A DNA stretch of 31,988 bases from positions 1-31,988 of the forward strand of contig CATVYG010000027.1 of NCBI GenBank assembly GCA_958348225.1, given 5' to 3'. Position 1 is the stretch's first letter, and each line of letters begins with the position of its first letter. The notes under the pieces are model-generated. The model had not been told where the DNA came from. It made no database searches and saw only the letters and a program-made list of their open reading frames with translations. Positions 8,721-17,301 of the stretch are shown here, one piece after another. The position numbers and the translations under genes are program-made. Origin of the DNA: an uncultured Collinsella sp. Its GTDB lineage: Bacteria; Actinomycetota; Coriobacteriia; Coriobacteriales; Coriobacteriaceae.

Positions 8721-9446
8721 TTGGCTTTGTCTGAACGACTCACGCGCGCCCAGGAGATCCTGGGCCATGAGTTCAATAACAAGGTACTGCTGCGCGCGGC
8801 GCTCACACATCCCTCGGCCGTCGAGGGTCAGCCGGTCTCTGCCAGCTATGAGCGCCTTGAGTTTTTGGGCGATTCCATTTTGGGCGCCGTGGTGGCCCGT
8901 TCTCTCTTTGAGTCCTATCCCGAGTTTGACGAGGGCAAGCTCACGCGCCTGAAGGTGTCCCTTGTCTCGGGCGCCACACTGTCCGAGGTATCGCACGAGC
9001 TGGGTATCGACGACATCATCATCTTTGGTGCTTCCGAGACCGGTACCGGCGCGCGCGGCCTGCACTCGGCGCTCGAGAACGTATACGAGTCGCTCGTGGG
9101 TGCGCTGTACCTGGATGCCGGCTGGGATGCGGCAGCGGAGTTCATCCACCGTACGCTTAAGCCGCACCTGGCCACCGAGCGTGCTGAGCACCCCGCGAAC
9201 CCCAAGTCGTTCTTGCAGGAGTGCGTGCAGGCAGATGGCCACGAGCCTCCCGCGTATAAGCTGGTCGGCTCCGAGGGCCCCGCGCATGCGCCCACCTTTA
9301 CCGCTGTGGTTCTCATCGACGGTATTCGCCAGGGCCGCGGCACCGGTTCCTCCAAGAAGGAGGCCGAGGGAGCCGCTGCGCTCGAGGCACTCGACCGCAT
9401 GGGCTACACCACCAACGGCGTGATTCTCAACAAGAAGCCTGTTTAA
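8721..9446 (+). CDS. rnc: Ribonuclease III
   Basis: A 241-residue double-strand-specific endoribonuclease for rRNA precursor and mRNA processing. The RNase III signature ERLEFLGDSIL (residues 44-54) holds the catalytic E47 and D51. The second acidic cluster is ENVYESLVGALYLD, in which E123 matches the catalytic Glu (E117 of E. coli) while the residue equal to D114 is N120. A double-stranded-RNA-binding domain follows (about 160-230: PKSFLQECVQ, then GSSKKEAEGAAALEAL). The start is TTG 8721, set by a perfect AAGGAGG at 8706-8712 with 8-base spacing. The next gene, smc, begins 10 bases after its stop. Confidence 0.95.
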   Translation: MALSERLTRAQEILGHEFNNKVLLRAALTHPSAVEGQPVSASYERLEFLGDSILGAVVARSLFESYPEFDEGKLTRLKVSLVSGATLSEVSHELGIDDIIIFGASETGTGARGLHSALENVYESLVGALYLDAGWDAAAEFIHRTLKPHLATERAEHPANPKSFLQECVQADGHEPPAYKLVGSEGPAHAPTFTAVVLIDGIRQGRGTGSSKKEAEGAAALEALDRMGYTTNGVILNKKPV

Positions 9447-9456
9447 GCGAGGAACC

Positions 9457-12400
9457 GTGTATCTCAAGTCCCTCACGCTCAAAGGGTTCAAGTCGTTTGC
9501 CGACCGTGCCCATATGTCATTTGAGCCGGGCCTGACCGTCATCGTCGGTCCCAACGGCTCGGGAAAATCGAACATCTCCGACTCGATTCTGTGGGTCCTG
9601 GGCGAGCAGAGTGCCAAGCAGCTGCGCGGCCAGGCCATGGAGGACGTCATCTTCTCGGGCTCGTCGGCGCGCAAGCCGGTGGGTGTCGCCGAGGTCACGC
9701 TGGTGCTCGATAACTCGGACCATATGCTGCCCGTCGACTTTGACGAGGTCGCCATCACCCGTCGTATGTATCGCTCGGGCGAAAGCGAGTACCTCATCAA
9801 CTCGAGCCCGTGCCGCCTGATGGACATTCAGGACATCCTGCACGATTCGGGCCTGGGCAAGGATACGCATTCCATCATCAGCCAGGGCAAGCTCGACGCC
9901 ATTTTGCAGAGCCGCCCCGAGGAGCGCCGCGCCCTGATCGAGGAGGCTGCCGGCATCTCCAAGCACAAGCGCCGCAAGGAACGTGCGCTCAAAAAGATTA
10001 AATCGATGGACGAGCACCTGACCCGTGCCCGCGACATCAATAAGGAGATCGCCCGTCAGCTGCGGCCGCTGGAGCGTCAGGTCGATCGCGCGCGCAAGTA
10101 CAAAGAGCTGTCCTCGCGCGCGAACGAGCTTACGCAGATGCTGGCCGTCGACGAGCTCCGTTCGCTGCAGTCGCAGTGGAACGACCTGGAGAGCCGCTCC
10201 AAGGAGGGCGCTGCCGAGCTTGAGCTTGCGCAGTACCGCCTGGGCGAAAAGGAGCGCGAGCTCGAGAAGCTCCAGGTCATGCTCGAGGAAAAGGGCCTTT
10301 TTGTGGGCGATCTGGGCGAGCAGCGCCGCCATATGCAAGACGTGGTCGGCCGCATTAACTCCGATATGCGCCTGCTCGAGGAAAAAGGCCACAACATGGT
10401 GTCGCGCCTGTCCGACATGCGCGGCCAGATTTCGAGCTCCGAACATCAGCGTCGTCGCGTGGTCGAGGAGCTCGAGGATGCGCGTGCCCAGCTTGAGGAA
10501 GTTACCGGTGCGCACATGCAGGCCCAGGACGACGTTGACGCCGCTGCTCCTGCCGCCGCCCAGCTCCACGAGCGTCGCGTTGCGCTCGACAATCAGATTT
10601 CGCAGCTTACGCGCGAGCAGCGCGATGTGCAGCGTGCGGCCGATAACGCCGCGCTCGAGCTTGCCAAGGTGAAGGACTCGCTGAGCAACGCCGAGGTCGA
10701 GGACAACATGTACGCCTCGCGCCTGGAGCAGATCGACGAGCAGCTCGAGGAGGTCACGGCCTCGCTCGAGAGCCGTCGCGACCGCGCTGAGGAGCTCGAA
10801 GGTGCGCTCGATCAGGCTCGCCAAGCCCAGGTCGATGCGCGTGAGGCCACCGAGGTCGCCCGTGCGGCGTTGAAGGACCTGCGTAATCGCGAGAGCGAGG
10901 CGCGCAATAAACTGTCCGAGGTTCGCTCTGAGCTCGCGAGCCAAAAGAAGCTCGATGCCCGCATGGCTGACAGCTCGCCGCTTGTGAGCCGTCTGATGGG
11001 CGCGTTGGGCGATGATGTCTCGGGTCGTCTGGGCGATGTGCTCGAGGCCCCTCGTGAGCTCGAGGGTCTGGTCGAGCAGCTGCTTGCCGGCGATATCGAT
11101 GCCCTGCTGTTTGATGACGCCGCCACGCTTGAGCGTGCCGGCCGTGCGGCTCTGGACCAAAAGAAGGCCTCAGGTGAGGCGCTGCTGATGGCGCGCGGCG
11201 TGAGCGGCGGTGCTGCTGCTAAGGGCGCTGCCGGTTCGCGTTTGGTCGATCGTCTGTCCGTGCGTTCCGGTTATGGCCCGGTTGTCGAGGCCCTGCTTGG
11301 CGGCTATTACGTGGTCGATGACTTGGCTGCCGCGCTGGCGGCACCAGTCGTTGACGGTGTGACCTATGTGACTCCCGATGGCGCCCGCGTGAGCTGTGGC
11401 GGCCTGGTGCGCGTTGGACTCGATGCCGGCGAGGCCTCGGGTGCCCTGGAGCGCAAGCGTCGTATTCGCGAGTTAGAGGGTCTGGAGCCCGATCTGGCTG
11501 CCGTGTTTGAGCATGTGTCGGATCAGGTCGTCGAGGTCAATGCGGCCGTCGAGGAGGCGCGTGCCGCTGAGGGCGATGCCGCCGGTGAGATTGCCCGTCT
11601 TGAGGGCGAGCGCCGCTCGCTGCTTTCCGAGATCGGCCGCTTGGGGCAAAGCGCCAAAAATGCCGAGGTCGAGCGCGTGCGCATCTCCAAGCGCCGCGAG
11701 CAGGCCTCCGAAGCCGTTCGCGCTGCGCGCCCGCGCGTTGACGAGCTCACCCGTTCGCGTGACGAGGCCCGCGCGCAGGCAAGCGATCTGGGCTTGCAGA
11801 TTGCCGAGGCCAACGACGAACTCGACCGCGTTCGCCGTGACGATTCCGAGGCTGCCGGCAAGCTCGCCGACGCCAAGGTTCGCCTAGCCCAGACGAGCGA
11901 ACGCCTGCGTTCGCTGAAGGGCCGCGTGCCCGACCTGGAGCATCGTCTTGAGGGCATCGACCGTCGTATCCGCGGAACACGCCAGGCCTCGCGCTCGCTC
12001 GAGCTGCTGCGCCTGCGCGTCGACCCCATGCACGAACGCTATTCTGCCCTGTTGGAACGCGCGTCGGATTGGGCAGCGCGCCTGCGTGACCAGGCCTCTC
12101 TGGAGGAGGCGGACTCCGCTTCGCTCAAGAAGACCATCGAGGATGCCAAGGCAGAGGTTGCCCGTGCTAAGGAGCGAGTCGATACCGCCTCCGCCACGCA
12201 AAACGAGTTCAAGGTCGCGCGTGGCAAGCTCGAGGTGCAGGTCGAGGCTGCCATCAAGGCCATTACCGCCGATGGCACGACGGTGCTCGAGGAAGCGCTC
12301 ATGCTTCCTGCTCCTACCGACCGCGATGCCGCCGAGCGCGAACTCAACCAGCTTGTGCGCCAGATCAACAACCTTGGTCCCGTTAACCAAGTTGCCATGG

Positions 12401-12993
12401 AGGAGTACGAGCAGCTCAAGCGCCGCGCCGACTACATCGAGGAGCAGCTGGCCGATCTGGAGAGCGCACGCAAGGCGCTCACCAAGATCACGCTGGCCAT
12501 TGATCGCAAGATGCGGAAGGCCTTCCTGGTGACGTTTGAGAAGGTCGACGCGAACTTCCGCGAGATCTTCGCTATGCTCTTCCCGGGCGGCCAGGCTCAT
12601 CTGGAGATGACCGATCCCGAGCATCCTGCCGAGACGGGTATCGAGGTCGTGGCGCAGCCGCGCGGCAAGCGCATCACCAAGATGATGCTCATGTCGGGCG
12701 GCGAGAAGAGCCTGACGGCGCTCGCCCTCCTCTTTGCTGTGTACCGCACGCGCACGGTGCCGTTCTATGTGCTGGACGAGGTCGAGGCGGCACTCGATGA
12801 CGCCAACCTGTCCAAGCTCATCGGCGCGCTCGATGTGTTGCGTTCCGATACGCAGCTCTTGGTCATTTCGCATCAGCGCCGTACTATGGAGGACGCTGAC
12901 GTCCTCTATGGCGTCTCGATGCAAGCCGACGGCGTCAGTCGCGTCGTCTCGCAAAAACTCGATCGCGAAACCGGAAAGGTCGTGAATGCATAA
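9457..12993 (+). CDS. smc: Chromosome segregation protein SMC
   Basis: A 1178-residue SMC ATPase, the normal bacterial length. The N-terminal head has Walker A GPNGSGKSN (residues 31-39). A coiled coil runs to about 500, the hinge domain covers about 510-670, and the second coiled coil returns to about 1010. The C-terminal head has the ABC signature LMSGGEKSLTALALLF (S1080-G1082) and Walker B VLDEVEAALDDAN (D1107, E1108). SMC with ScpAB compacts and separates the chromosome; scpA and scpB are not in the window. The start is GTG 9457 with a short-spaced AGGA upstream; no ATG lies near the conserved MYLKSLTLKGFKSF start. The rnc-smc-ftsY-ffh order is typical of Gram-positive bacteria. The stop overlaps ftsY by one base. 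Confidence 0.97.
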   Translation: MYLKSLTLKGFKSFADRAHMSFEPGLTVIVGPNGSGKSNISDSILWVLGEQSAKQLRGQAMEDVIFSGSSARKPVGVAEVTLVLDNSDHMLPVDFDEVAITRRMYRSGESEYLINSSPCRLMDIQDILHDSGLGKDTHSIISQGKLDAILQSRPEERRALIEEAAGISKHKRRKERALKKIKSMDEHLTRARDINKEIARQLRPLERQVDRARKYKELSSRANELTQMLAVDELRSLQSQWNDLESRSKEGAAELELAQYRLGEKERELEKLQVMLEEKGLFVGDLGEQRRHMQDVVGRINSDMRLLEEKGHNMVSRLSDMRGQISSSEHQRRRVVEELEDARAQLEEVTGAHMQAQDDVDAAAPAAAQLHERRVALDNQISQLTREQRDVQRAADNAALELAKVKDSLSNAEVEDNMYASRLEQIDEQLEEVTASLESRRDRAEELEGALDQARQAQVDAREATEVARAALKDLRNRESEARNKLSEVRSELASQKKLDARMADSSPLVSRLMGALGDDVSGRLGDVLEAPRELEGLVEQLLAGDIDALLFDDAATLERAGRAALDQKKASGEALLMARGVSGGAAAKGAAGSRLVDRLSVRSGYGPVVEALLGGYYVVDDLAAALAAPVVDGVTYVTPDGARVSCGGLVRVGLDAGEASGALERKRRIRELEGLEPDLAAVFEHVSDQVVEVNAAVEEARAAEGDAAGEIARLEGERRSLLSEIGRLGQSAKNAEVERVRISKRREQASEAVRAARPRVDELTRSRDEARAQASDLGLQIAEANDELDRVRRDDSEAAGKLADAKVRLAQTSERLRSLKGRVPDLEHRLEGIDRRIRGTRQASRSLELLRLRVDPMHERYSALLERASDWAARLRDQASLEEADSASLKKTIEDAKAEVARAKERVDTASATQNEFKVARGKLEVQVEAAIKAITADGTTVLEEALMLPAPTDRDAAERELNQLVRQINNLGPVNQVAMEEYEQLKRRADYIEEQLADLESARKALTKITLAIDRKMRKAFLVTFEKVDANFREIFAMLFPGGQAHLEMTDPEHPAETGIEVVAQPRGKRITKMMLMSGGEKSLTALALLFAVYRTRTVPFYVLDEVEAALDDANLSKLIGALDVLRSDTQLLVISHQRRTMEDADVLYGVSMQADGVSRVVSQKLDRETGKVVNA

Positions 12994-13910
12994 TGGGATT
13001 CTTTGACGCTCTCTCGCGCGGACTTGAGCGCAGCCGCGAGGCCCTCAACGAGGTCTTTTACTTTGGCGGCGAGGTCGACGAGGATTTTTGGGAGGACTTG
13101 GAGGACACCCTCGTTATGGGTGACATGGGTGCCGAGGTCGCCATTCAGGTCTCCGATGACCTACGCGATGCCGCGGCCAAGAAGAACCTCAAGACCGCTC
13201 CGCAGCTTCGCCGTGCCCTGGCCGAGCAGCTCGAGCAGCACTTTGTGCCCATCGAGCGCGATCCGTTTTCCGATACGCCGAGCTGCGTGCTGTTTGTGGG
13301 CATTAACGGTGCCGGCAAGACCACGACGGTCGGTAAGATCGCGAGCGCCATGGCCGCCCGCGGCAAGAACGTGGTGATCGGTTCGGCCGACACCTTCCGC
13401 GCCGCCGCCATCGAGCAGCTCGATGTGTGGGGGCAGCGTGCCGGCGTACCGGTTATCAAGCGCGACCGCGGCTCCGACCCGGCAAGTGTTTGCTACGACG
13501 TGCTCGACGAGGCCGACAAGCGCGGCAGCGACCTGGTGCTTATCGATACCGCCGGCCGTCTGCACACGAGCCCTGAGCTCATGCGCGAGCTTGCCAAGGT
13601 GGTCAATGTGACCCGTAAGCGCGCCGCCAATATGGCCGCCGGTCCCATGCCGGTTTCGGTCGTGCTTGTGATCGACGCCGCGACGGGCCAAAACGGTCTG
13701 AACCAGGCGCTCGAGTTTAACGAGGCGCTTGGCCTGGACGGTATTATCATGACAAAGCTCGACGGCACGGCAAAGGGCGGTATCGCCATGGCCGTGGCCG
13801 AGAAGCTCAAGCTTCCCATCCTGCGCATCGGCGTGGGCGAGCAGGTCGATGACCTGCAGGAGTTCAATGCCAAAGATTTCTGCCGCGCCCTGGTGGGCGA
13901 GTCCAATTAA
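12993..13910 (+). CDS. ftsY: Signal recognition particle receptor FtsY
   Basis: A 305-residue SRP receptor GTPase that docks ribosome-nascent-chain-SRP complexes to the SecYEG translocon. The N domain (residues 1-90) is followed by the G domain with P-loop GINGAGKTTT (103-112), the DTFRAAAIEQL insertion-box region, DTAGRL and TKLDGTAKGG. The long acidic A domain found in proteobacteria is missing; the protein starts directly with the amphipathic MGFFDALSRGLERSREAL helix, which can bind lipids, as in many Gram-positive bacteria. ATG 12993 overlaps the smc stop (TAATG). The gene ends 10 bases before ffh, and its TAA lies within the ffh SD. Confidence 0.97.
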   Translation: MGFFDALSRGLERSREALNEVFYFGGEVDEDFWEDLEDTLVMGDMGAEVAIQVSDDLRDAAAKKNLKTAPQLRRALAEQLEQHFVPIERDPFSDTPSCVLFVGINGAGKTTTVGKIASAMAARGKNVVIGSADTFRAAAIEQLDVWGQRAGVPVIKRDRGSDPASVCYDVLDEADKRGSDLVLIDTAGRLHTSPELMRELAKVVNVTRKRAANMAAGPMPVSVVLVIDAATGQNGLNQALEFNEALGLDGIIMTKLDGTAKGGIAMAVAEKLKLPILRIGVGEQVDDLQEFNAKDFCRALVGESN

Positions 13911-13920
13911 GGAGTGACTA

Positions 13921-15396
13921 GTGTTTGATTCTCTGAGCGATCGCCTCAACGACACATTTGACCGCCTGCGCGGCAAGGGCAAGCTGACCGAGGCCGATAT
14001 CACCTCGGCCATGCGCGATATCCGTATGGCGCTGCTCGAGGCCGACGTCAACTTCAAGGTCGTCAAGGAGTTTGTCGCTAAGACCAAGGAGCGCTGCATG
14101 ACCGCCGAGGTCATGGAGTCGCTGTCGCCGGCGCAAAACGTCGTCAAGATCGTGCTCGACGAGCTTACCGAGATGCTCGGCTCCACCGAGAGCAAGCTTG
14201 TCTTTAGCAACCGCATTCCCAATGTCATCATGCTCGTGGGCCTGCAGGGCTCCGGCAAGACTACGGCGGCCGTAAAGCTGGCCTACCTGCTCAAGAAGCA
14301 GGGCCGCTCCCCGCTGCTCGCCGCGTGCGACGTCTACCGTCCCGCCGCTGCCGACCAGCTGGCCACGCTCGGCGGCGAGATTGGCGTTCCGGTCTTCCGC
14401 GGTGACGGCGAGCACCCGGTCGACATCGCCAAGGGCGCCATTCAGGAGGCCGTCGACCACCTGCGCGATGTGGTCATCGTCGATACCGCCGGCCGCCTGC
14501 AGATCGACGAGCAGATGATGCAGGAGGCCGTGGACATCAAGAAGGCCGTCAAGCCCGATCAGGTGCTGATGGTCGTCGATGCCATGACCGGCCAGGATAT
14601 CGTCAACGTCGTCTCGACCTTCGCTGAGCGCACCGACTTTGACGGTGTGATCATCTCCAAGCTCGACGGCGACGCCCGTGGCGGCGGCGCGCTTTCTGTG
14701 CGCCAGGTGACCGGTAAGCCCATCAAGTTCGTGAGCATGGGCGAGAAGCCCGATTCGCTGGAGCCGTTCTATCCCGATCGTATGGCCAAGCGCATCTTGG
14801 GCATGGGCGATGTTGTCGGCATCATCGAGAAGGCCCAGGAGGCAGCCGACGCCGAGCAGCTCGAGGCTGCCGAGCGTATGCTGCGCGAGGGCTTCACCAT
14901 GAACGACATGCTCGACCAGATGAAGGCCGTCAAGAAGATGGGCGGCATGAAGGGCATCCTGGGCATGCTCCCCGGCGGCCAGCGTGCGCTTAACCAGATG
15001 GGCGGCAACCTGGACGAGGGCATCTTCGACAAGAACGAGGCCATTATCATGTCGATGACCAAGGAGGAGCGCCTTCGCCCCTCCATCATCAACGGCCAGC
15101 GCCGTGCCCGCATTGCCAAGGGCGCCGGTGTGACCCCCACCGAGGTCAATAGCCTTATGAAGCAGTGGGGCGAGATGAATAAGATGATGGGCCGCATGCG
15201 CACAATGGCCAATCAGGCGCAGGCCGGCGGCAAGAAGGGCAAGAAGGGTAAGAAGGGTAAAAAGATGCGCATGCCCAATATCCCCGGCCTGGACGCTATG
15301 GGCCTGGGCGGCATGGGCGGCCTGGGTACGGGCGGCCCCAAGTCCGATATGGACCTGCTGCGCCAGATGGAAGCGCAGATGCGTAATAAGAAGTAA
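13921..15396 (+). CDS. ffh: Signal recognition particle protein Ffh
   Basis: A 491-residue SRP54 GTPase that binds 4.5S/6S SRP RNA and hydrophobic signal sequences. N domain (1-90), G domain with P-loop GLQGSGKTTAAVKLA (107-121), DTAGRL, and the SKLDGDARGG segment are present. The M domain (about 300-440) is methionine-rich (MNDMLDQMKAVKKMGGMKG, PTEVNSLMKQWGEMNKMM). A low-complexity tail follows with four Lys-Lys-Gly repeats and a Gly/Met-rich stretch, longer than in E. coli Ffh (453 residues). Start GTG 13921 has AAGGAG 6 bases upstream. ftsY and ffh side by side give both halves of the targeting GTPase pair at equal dosage. No SRP RNA gene was found here. Confidence 0.97.
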   Translation: MFDSLSDRLNDTFDRLRGKGKLTEADITSAMRDIRMALLEADVNFKVVKEFVAKTKERCMTAEVMESLSPAQNVVKIVLDELTEMLGSTESKLVFSNRIPNVIMLVGLQGSGKTTAAVKLAYLLKKQGRSPLLAACDVYRPAAADQLATLGGEIGVPVFRGDGEHPVDIAKGAIQEAVDHLRDVVIVDTAGRLQIDEQMMQEAVDIKKAVKPDQVLMVVDAMTGQDIVNVVSTFAERTDFDGVIISKLDGDARGGGALSVRQVTGKPIKFVSMGEKPDSLEPFYPDRMAKRILGMGDVVGIIEKAQEAADAEQLEAAERMLREGFTMNDMLDQMKAVKKMGGMKGILGMLPGGQRALNQMGGNLDEGIFDKNEAIIMSMTKEERLRPSIINGQRRARIAKGAGVTPTEVNSLMKQWGEMNKMMGRMRTMANQAQAGGKKGKKGKKGKKMRMPNIPGLDAMGLGGMGGLGTGGPKSDMDLLRQMEAQMRNKK

Positions 15397-15416
15397 CGGC
15401 TGGTTGAGTCGAGTAT

Positions 15417-15456
15417 GGCGAAGGCCGCCTGGATGGTACTCCAGGCGGCCTTCGCC
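15417..15456. terminator. Convergent 17-bp hairpin after ffh
   Basis: A perfect 17-bp inverted repeat (15417-15433 with 15440-15456) with a 6-base loop lies 20 bases after the ffh stop and 56 bases from the end of the oppositely oriented DUF134-NifX gene. There is no T run on either side, so it would be a U-tract-less (I-shaped) terminator or an mRNA-stabilising structure that could serve both strands. Confidence 0.65.
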
Positions 15457-15512
15457 GTTCGTTCGCAGGTTGTCGCACGCGCGGAAGCGTGCTGGCGCCG
15501 GGGTATGTGCCG

Positions 15513-16277
15513 CTAGTGGCAGCCGCAGCCCTCATGTCCGTCGTGGTCGTGATGGCCGTGACAGCCGCAGGACTCGCCATGCTCATGGGTGTGCTCGTGG
15601 TCATGTCCATGGCAGTCGCAGGTGGCCTCGCCGTTCTGTGCGAGCGTGCCGGCAATGAGGGCCTCGACGCAGGCATCGCAGCTGCCCTGGGCGCCCGCAT
15701 AGACCGTGATGCCGGCTTGGGCAAGCGCGTTGATAGCGCCGCCGCCGATACCGCCGCAAATGAGCGTGTCAACGCCACCGTTGGCAAGCAGGCCCGCCAA
15801 GGCGCCGTGGCCGGTGCCACCGGTGCCTACGACCTGCTCGTTGAGCACCTTGCCATCCTGGATGTCGTAGATCTTGAACTGCTCGCTGCGGCCAAAGTGC
15901 ATAAAGATGTTGCCGTTGTCGTACGTTGTTGCCACCCTCATGGTGCCGACCTCCTTTGCTGGCCATGCGGCCGTCGTCGTGGTGATTGGGGAGTACGCGA
16001 TGTTGCCGCCTTCGATGACGATCGCCCGTCCATTGACCAGCGCGTTTGCCACCTTGCGATGCGCGCGACTGCTGATTGCCGCCACCGTGGCGCGGGCGAT
16101 ACCCATGTGCAGGGCGACGGCCTCCTGATTGAGGCCCTCCAGATCGCACAGGCGCAGTACTTCGAGCTCATCGACCGTCATATCGATAGCGTCTCCGCTG
16201 GCAAGGCCATCGGGGGTAAAGCCGCGATATTCGGGGATGATCCCAACGCGGCGCAGTTTTTCGCGTCTTCCAGCCAT
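15513..16277 (-). CDS. DUF134 HTH domain fused to NifX-type Fe-Mo cofactor-binding domain
   Basis: A 254-residue two-domain protein. Residues 1-100 are DUF134 (PF02001-type): MAGRREKLRRVG, then TVDELEVLRLCDLEGLNQEAVALHMGI, a sigma-70-region-4-like helix-turn-helix, and VANALVNGRAIVIEGG. Residues 113-215 are a dinitrogenase iron-molybdenum cofactor-binding domain (MRVATTYDNGNIFMHFGRSEQF; LICGGIGGGAINAL). The tail (220-254) has 12 His and 6 Cys and must bind metal. ATG 16277 has GGAGAG 3-4 bases upstream; a longer frame to 16307 runs through the operator and was rejected. No nitrogenase genes are present, so the NifX domain probably handles an iron-sulfur or metal cargo, with the HTH sensing it. 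Palindromes around its promoter suggest autoregulation, and an internal SD may give a NifX-only product. Confidence 0.88.
   Translation of the reverse strand: MAGRREKLRRVGIIPEYRGFTPDGLASGDAIDMTVDELEVLRLCDLEGLNQEAVALHMGIARATVAAISSRAHRKVANALVNGRAIVIEGGNIAYSPITTTTAAWPAKEVGTMRVATTYDNGNIFMHFGRSEQFKIYDIQDGKVLNEQVVGTGGTGHGALAGLLANGGVDTLICGGIGGGAINALAQAGITVYAGAQGSCDACVEALIAGTLAQNGEATCDCHGHDHEHTHEHGESCGCHGHHDHDGHEGCGCH
15939..15957 (-). promoter_or_regulatory. Internal ribosome-binding site and ATG for a NifX-only product
   Basis: On the minus strand, AAAGGAGG (complement of 15950-15957) lies exactly 8 bases before an in-frame ATG (complement of 15939-15941). Translation from here would give 142 residues comprising only the cofactor-binding domain and the His/Cys tail, beginning MRVATTYDNG like free-standing NifX-family proteins. 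This SD is stronger than that of the full-length start. Confidence 0.6.
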
Positions 16278-16291
16278 ACACTCTCCAAATC

Positions 16292-16357
16292 TGACATATG
16301 TCAACAATAGAATAGCGAACGTGCGGATTTGCGCAAGGAATTTCTGGCATATGTCAG
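16292..16357 (-). promoter_or_regulatory. DUF134-NifX promoter flanked by two CATATG palindromes
   Basis: On the minus strand a -35 box TTGCGC (complement of 16331-16336) and -10 box TATTCT (complement of 16309-16314) are 16 bases apart, with a start near 16302. The perfect 12-bp palindrome TGACATATGTCA (16292-16303) covers that start. A second copy with one change, TGGCATATGTCA within 16344-16357, lies just upstream of the -35 box. The centres are 53 bases apart, about five helical turns, as expected for cooperative or looping repression. The distal site is also 87 bases from the thyA start. Confidence 0.65.
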
Positions 16358-16443
16358 AAAATGAGGGCTTATGTTTGGGCTGTGGGGCCGGGTGCGCCTG
16401 GGCTACAATAAAAATCGCTTATAGGCGACTGACAGGAGGGTCA

Positions 16444-17292
16444 ATGAGCAAGGCTGATCAACAGTTTGTAGCCATGTGCCGCGACATTCTGGACCATGGC
16501 ACCACCACCGAGGGCCAAAAGGTCCGCCCAGTGTGGGAGGATGGCACCCCTGCCTATACCATTAAAAACTTTGGCGTCACGGCACGCTACGACCTGCGCG
16601 AGGAGTTCCCCGCACTTACGCTGCGTCGTACGGCGCTCAAGTCCGCCATGGACGAGATCCTGTGGATCTATCAAAAGAAGTCCAATAACGTGCATGACCT
16701 CAATAGTCACATTTGGGATGAGTGGGCTGACGAGACCGGCTCCATCGGCAAGGCCTACGGGTATCAGATTGGGCAGAAGAGCCATTATGCCGAGGGCGAC
16801 TTTGACCAGATGGACCGCGTGCTGTACGACCTTAAGCACACGCCGTACAGCCGCCGCATTATGACGAACACCTATGTGTTTAGCGATCTGTCCGAGATGC
16901 ACCTGTATCCGTGCGCCTACAGCGTGACGTATAACGTCACGCAGCGCCCGCAGGATGACAAACCGACGCTCAATATGATTCTCAACCAGCGCAGCCAGGA
17001 TATTTTGGCCGCGAACAACTGGAACGTGTGCCAGTACGCCATTCTGCTCATGATGGTTGCGCAGTCGGTCGATATGATTCCCGGCGAGCTGCTGCATGTG
17101 ATCGCCGACGCCCATATCTACGACCGTCATGTCGATATCGTCCGCGAGCTTATCGAGCGTCCGCAGTTTGCGGCTCCCAAGGTAACGCTTAACCCCGATG
17201 TGCATGATTTCTACGCGTTTACGACCGACGACCTGATCGTGGAGGGCTACGAGCACGGTCCGCAGGTTAAGAACATTCCCATTGCGGTGTAG
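16444..17292 (+). CDS. thyA: Thymidylate synthase ThyA
   Basis: A 282-residue folate-dependent thymidylate synthase (dUMP to dTMP with methylene-tetrahydrofolate oxidised to dihydrofolate). The catalytic cysteine is C157 in EMHLYPCAYSVTYNV. The nucleotide-binding segment RSQDILAANNWN, the VAQSVDMIPGELLHVIADAHIY segment and the DEILWIYQKKSN segment all match the family. ATG 16444 has AGGAGG (16434-16439) 4 bases upstream, and a possible -10 box TACAAT (16404-16409) lies before it. The longer in-frame reading back to 16129 crosses the divergent DUF134 gene and was rejected. The folA gene follows after 9 bases and regenerates the folate it oxidises. Confidence 0.96.
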   Translation: MSKADQQFVAMCRDILDHGTTTEGQKVRPVWEDGTPAYTIKNFGVTARYDLREEFPALTLRRTALKSAMDEILWIYQKKSNNVHDLNSHIWDEWADETGSIGKAYGYQIGQKSHYAEGDFDQMDRVLYDLKHTPYSRRIMTNTYVFSDLSEMHLYPCAYSVTYNVTQRPQDDKPTLNMILNQRSQDILAANNWNVCQYAILLMMVAQSVDMIPGELLHVIADAHIYDRHVDIVRELIERPQFAAPKVTLNPDVHDFYAFTTDDLIVEGYEHGPQVKNIPIAV

Positions 17293-17301
17293 GTGACGCG
17301 C

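Noticed and set aside
9517..11160. 547-codon minus-strand frame opposite smc
   Set aside because: Antisense shadow produced by GC-rich codon usage of smc; no SD and no family similarity.
15225..15272. Direct repeats near the end of ffh as a DNA repeat element
   Set aside because: They encode the Lys-Lys-Gly repeats of the Ffh tail and remain in frame, so they are coding low complexity, not a separate element.
15489..16310. Plus-strand 273-codon frame opposite the DUF134-NifX gene
   Set aside because: The minus-strand frame encodes two recognisable domains; this one encodes none.
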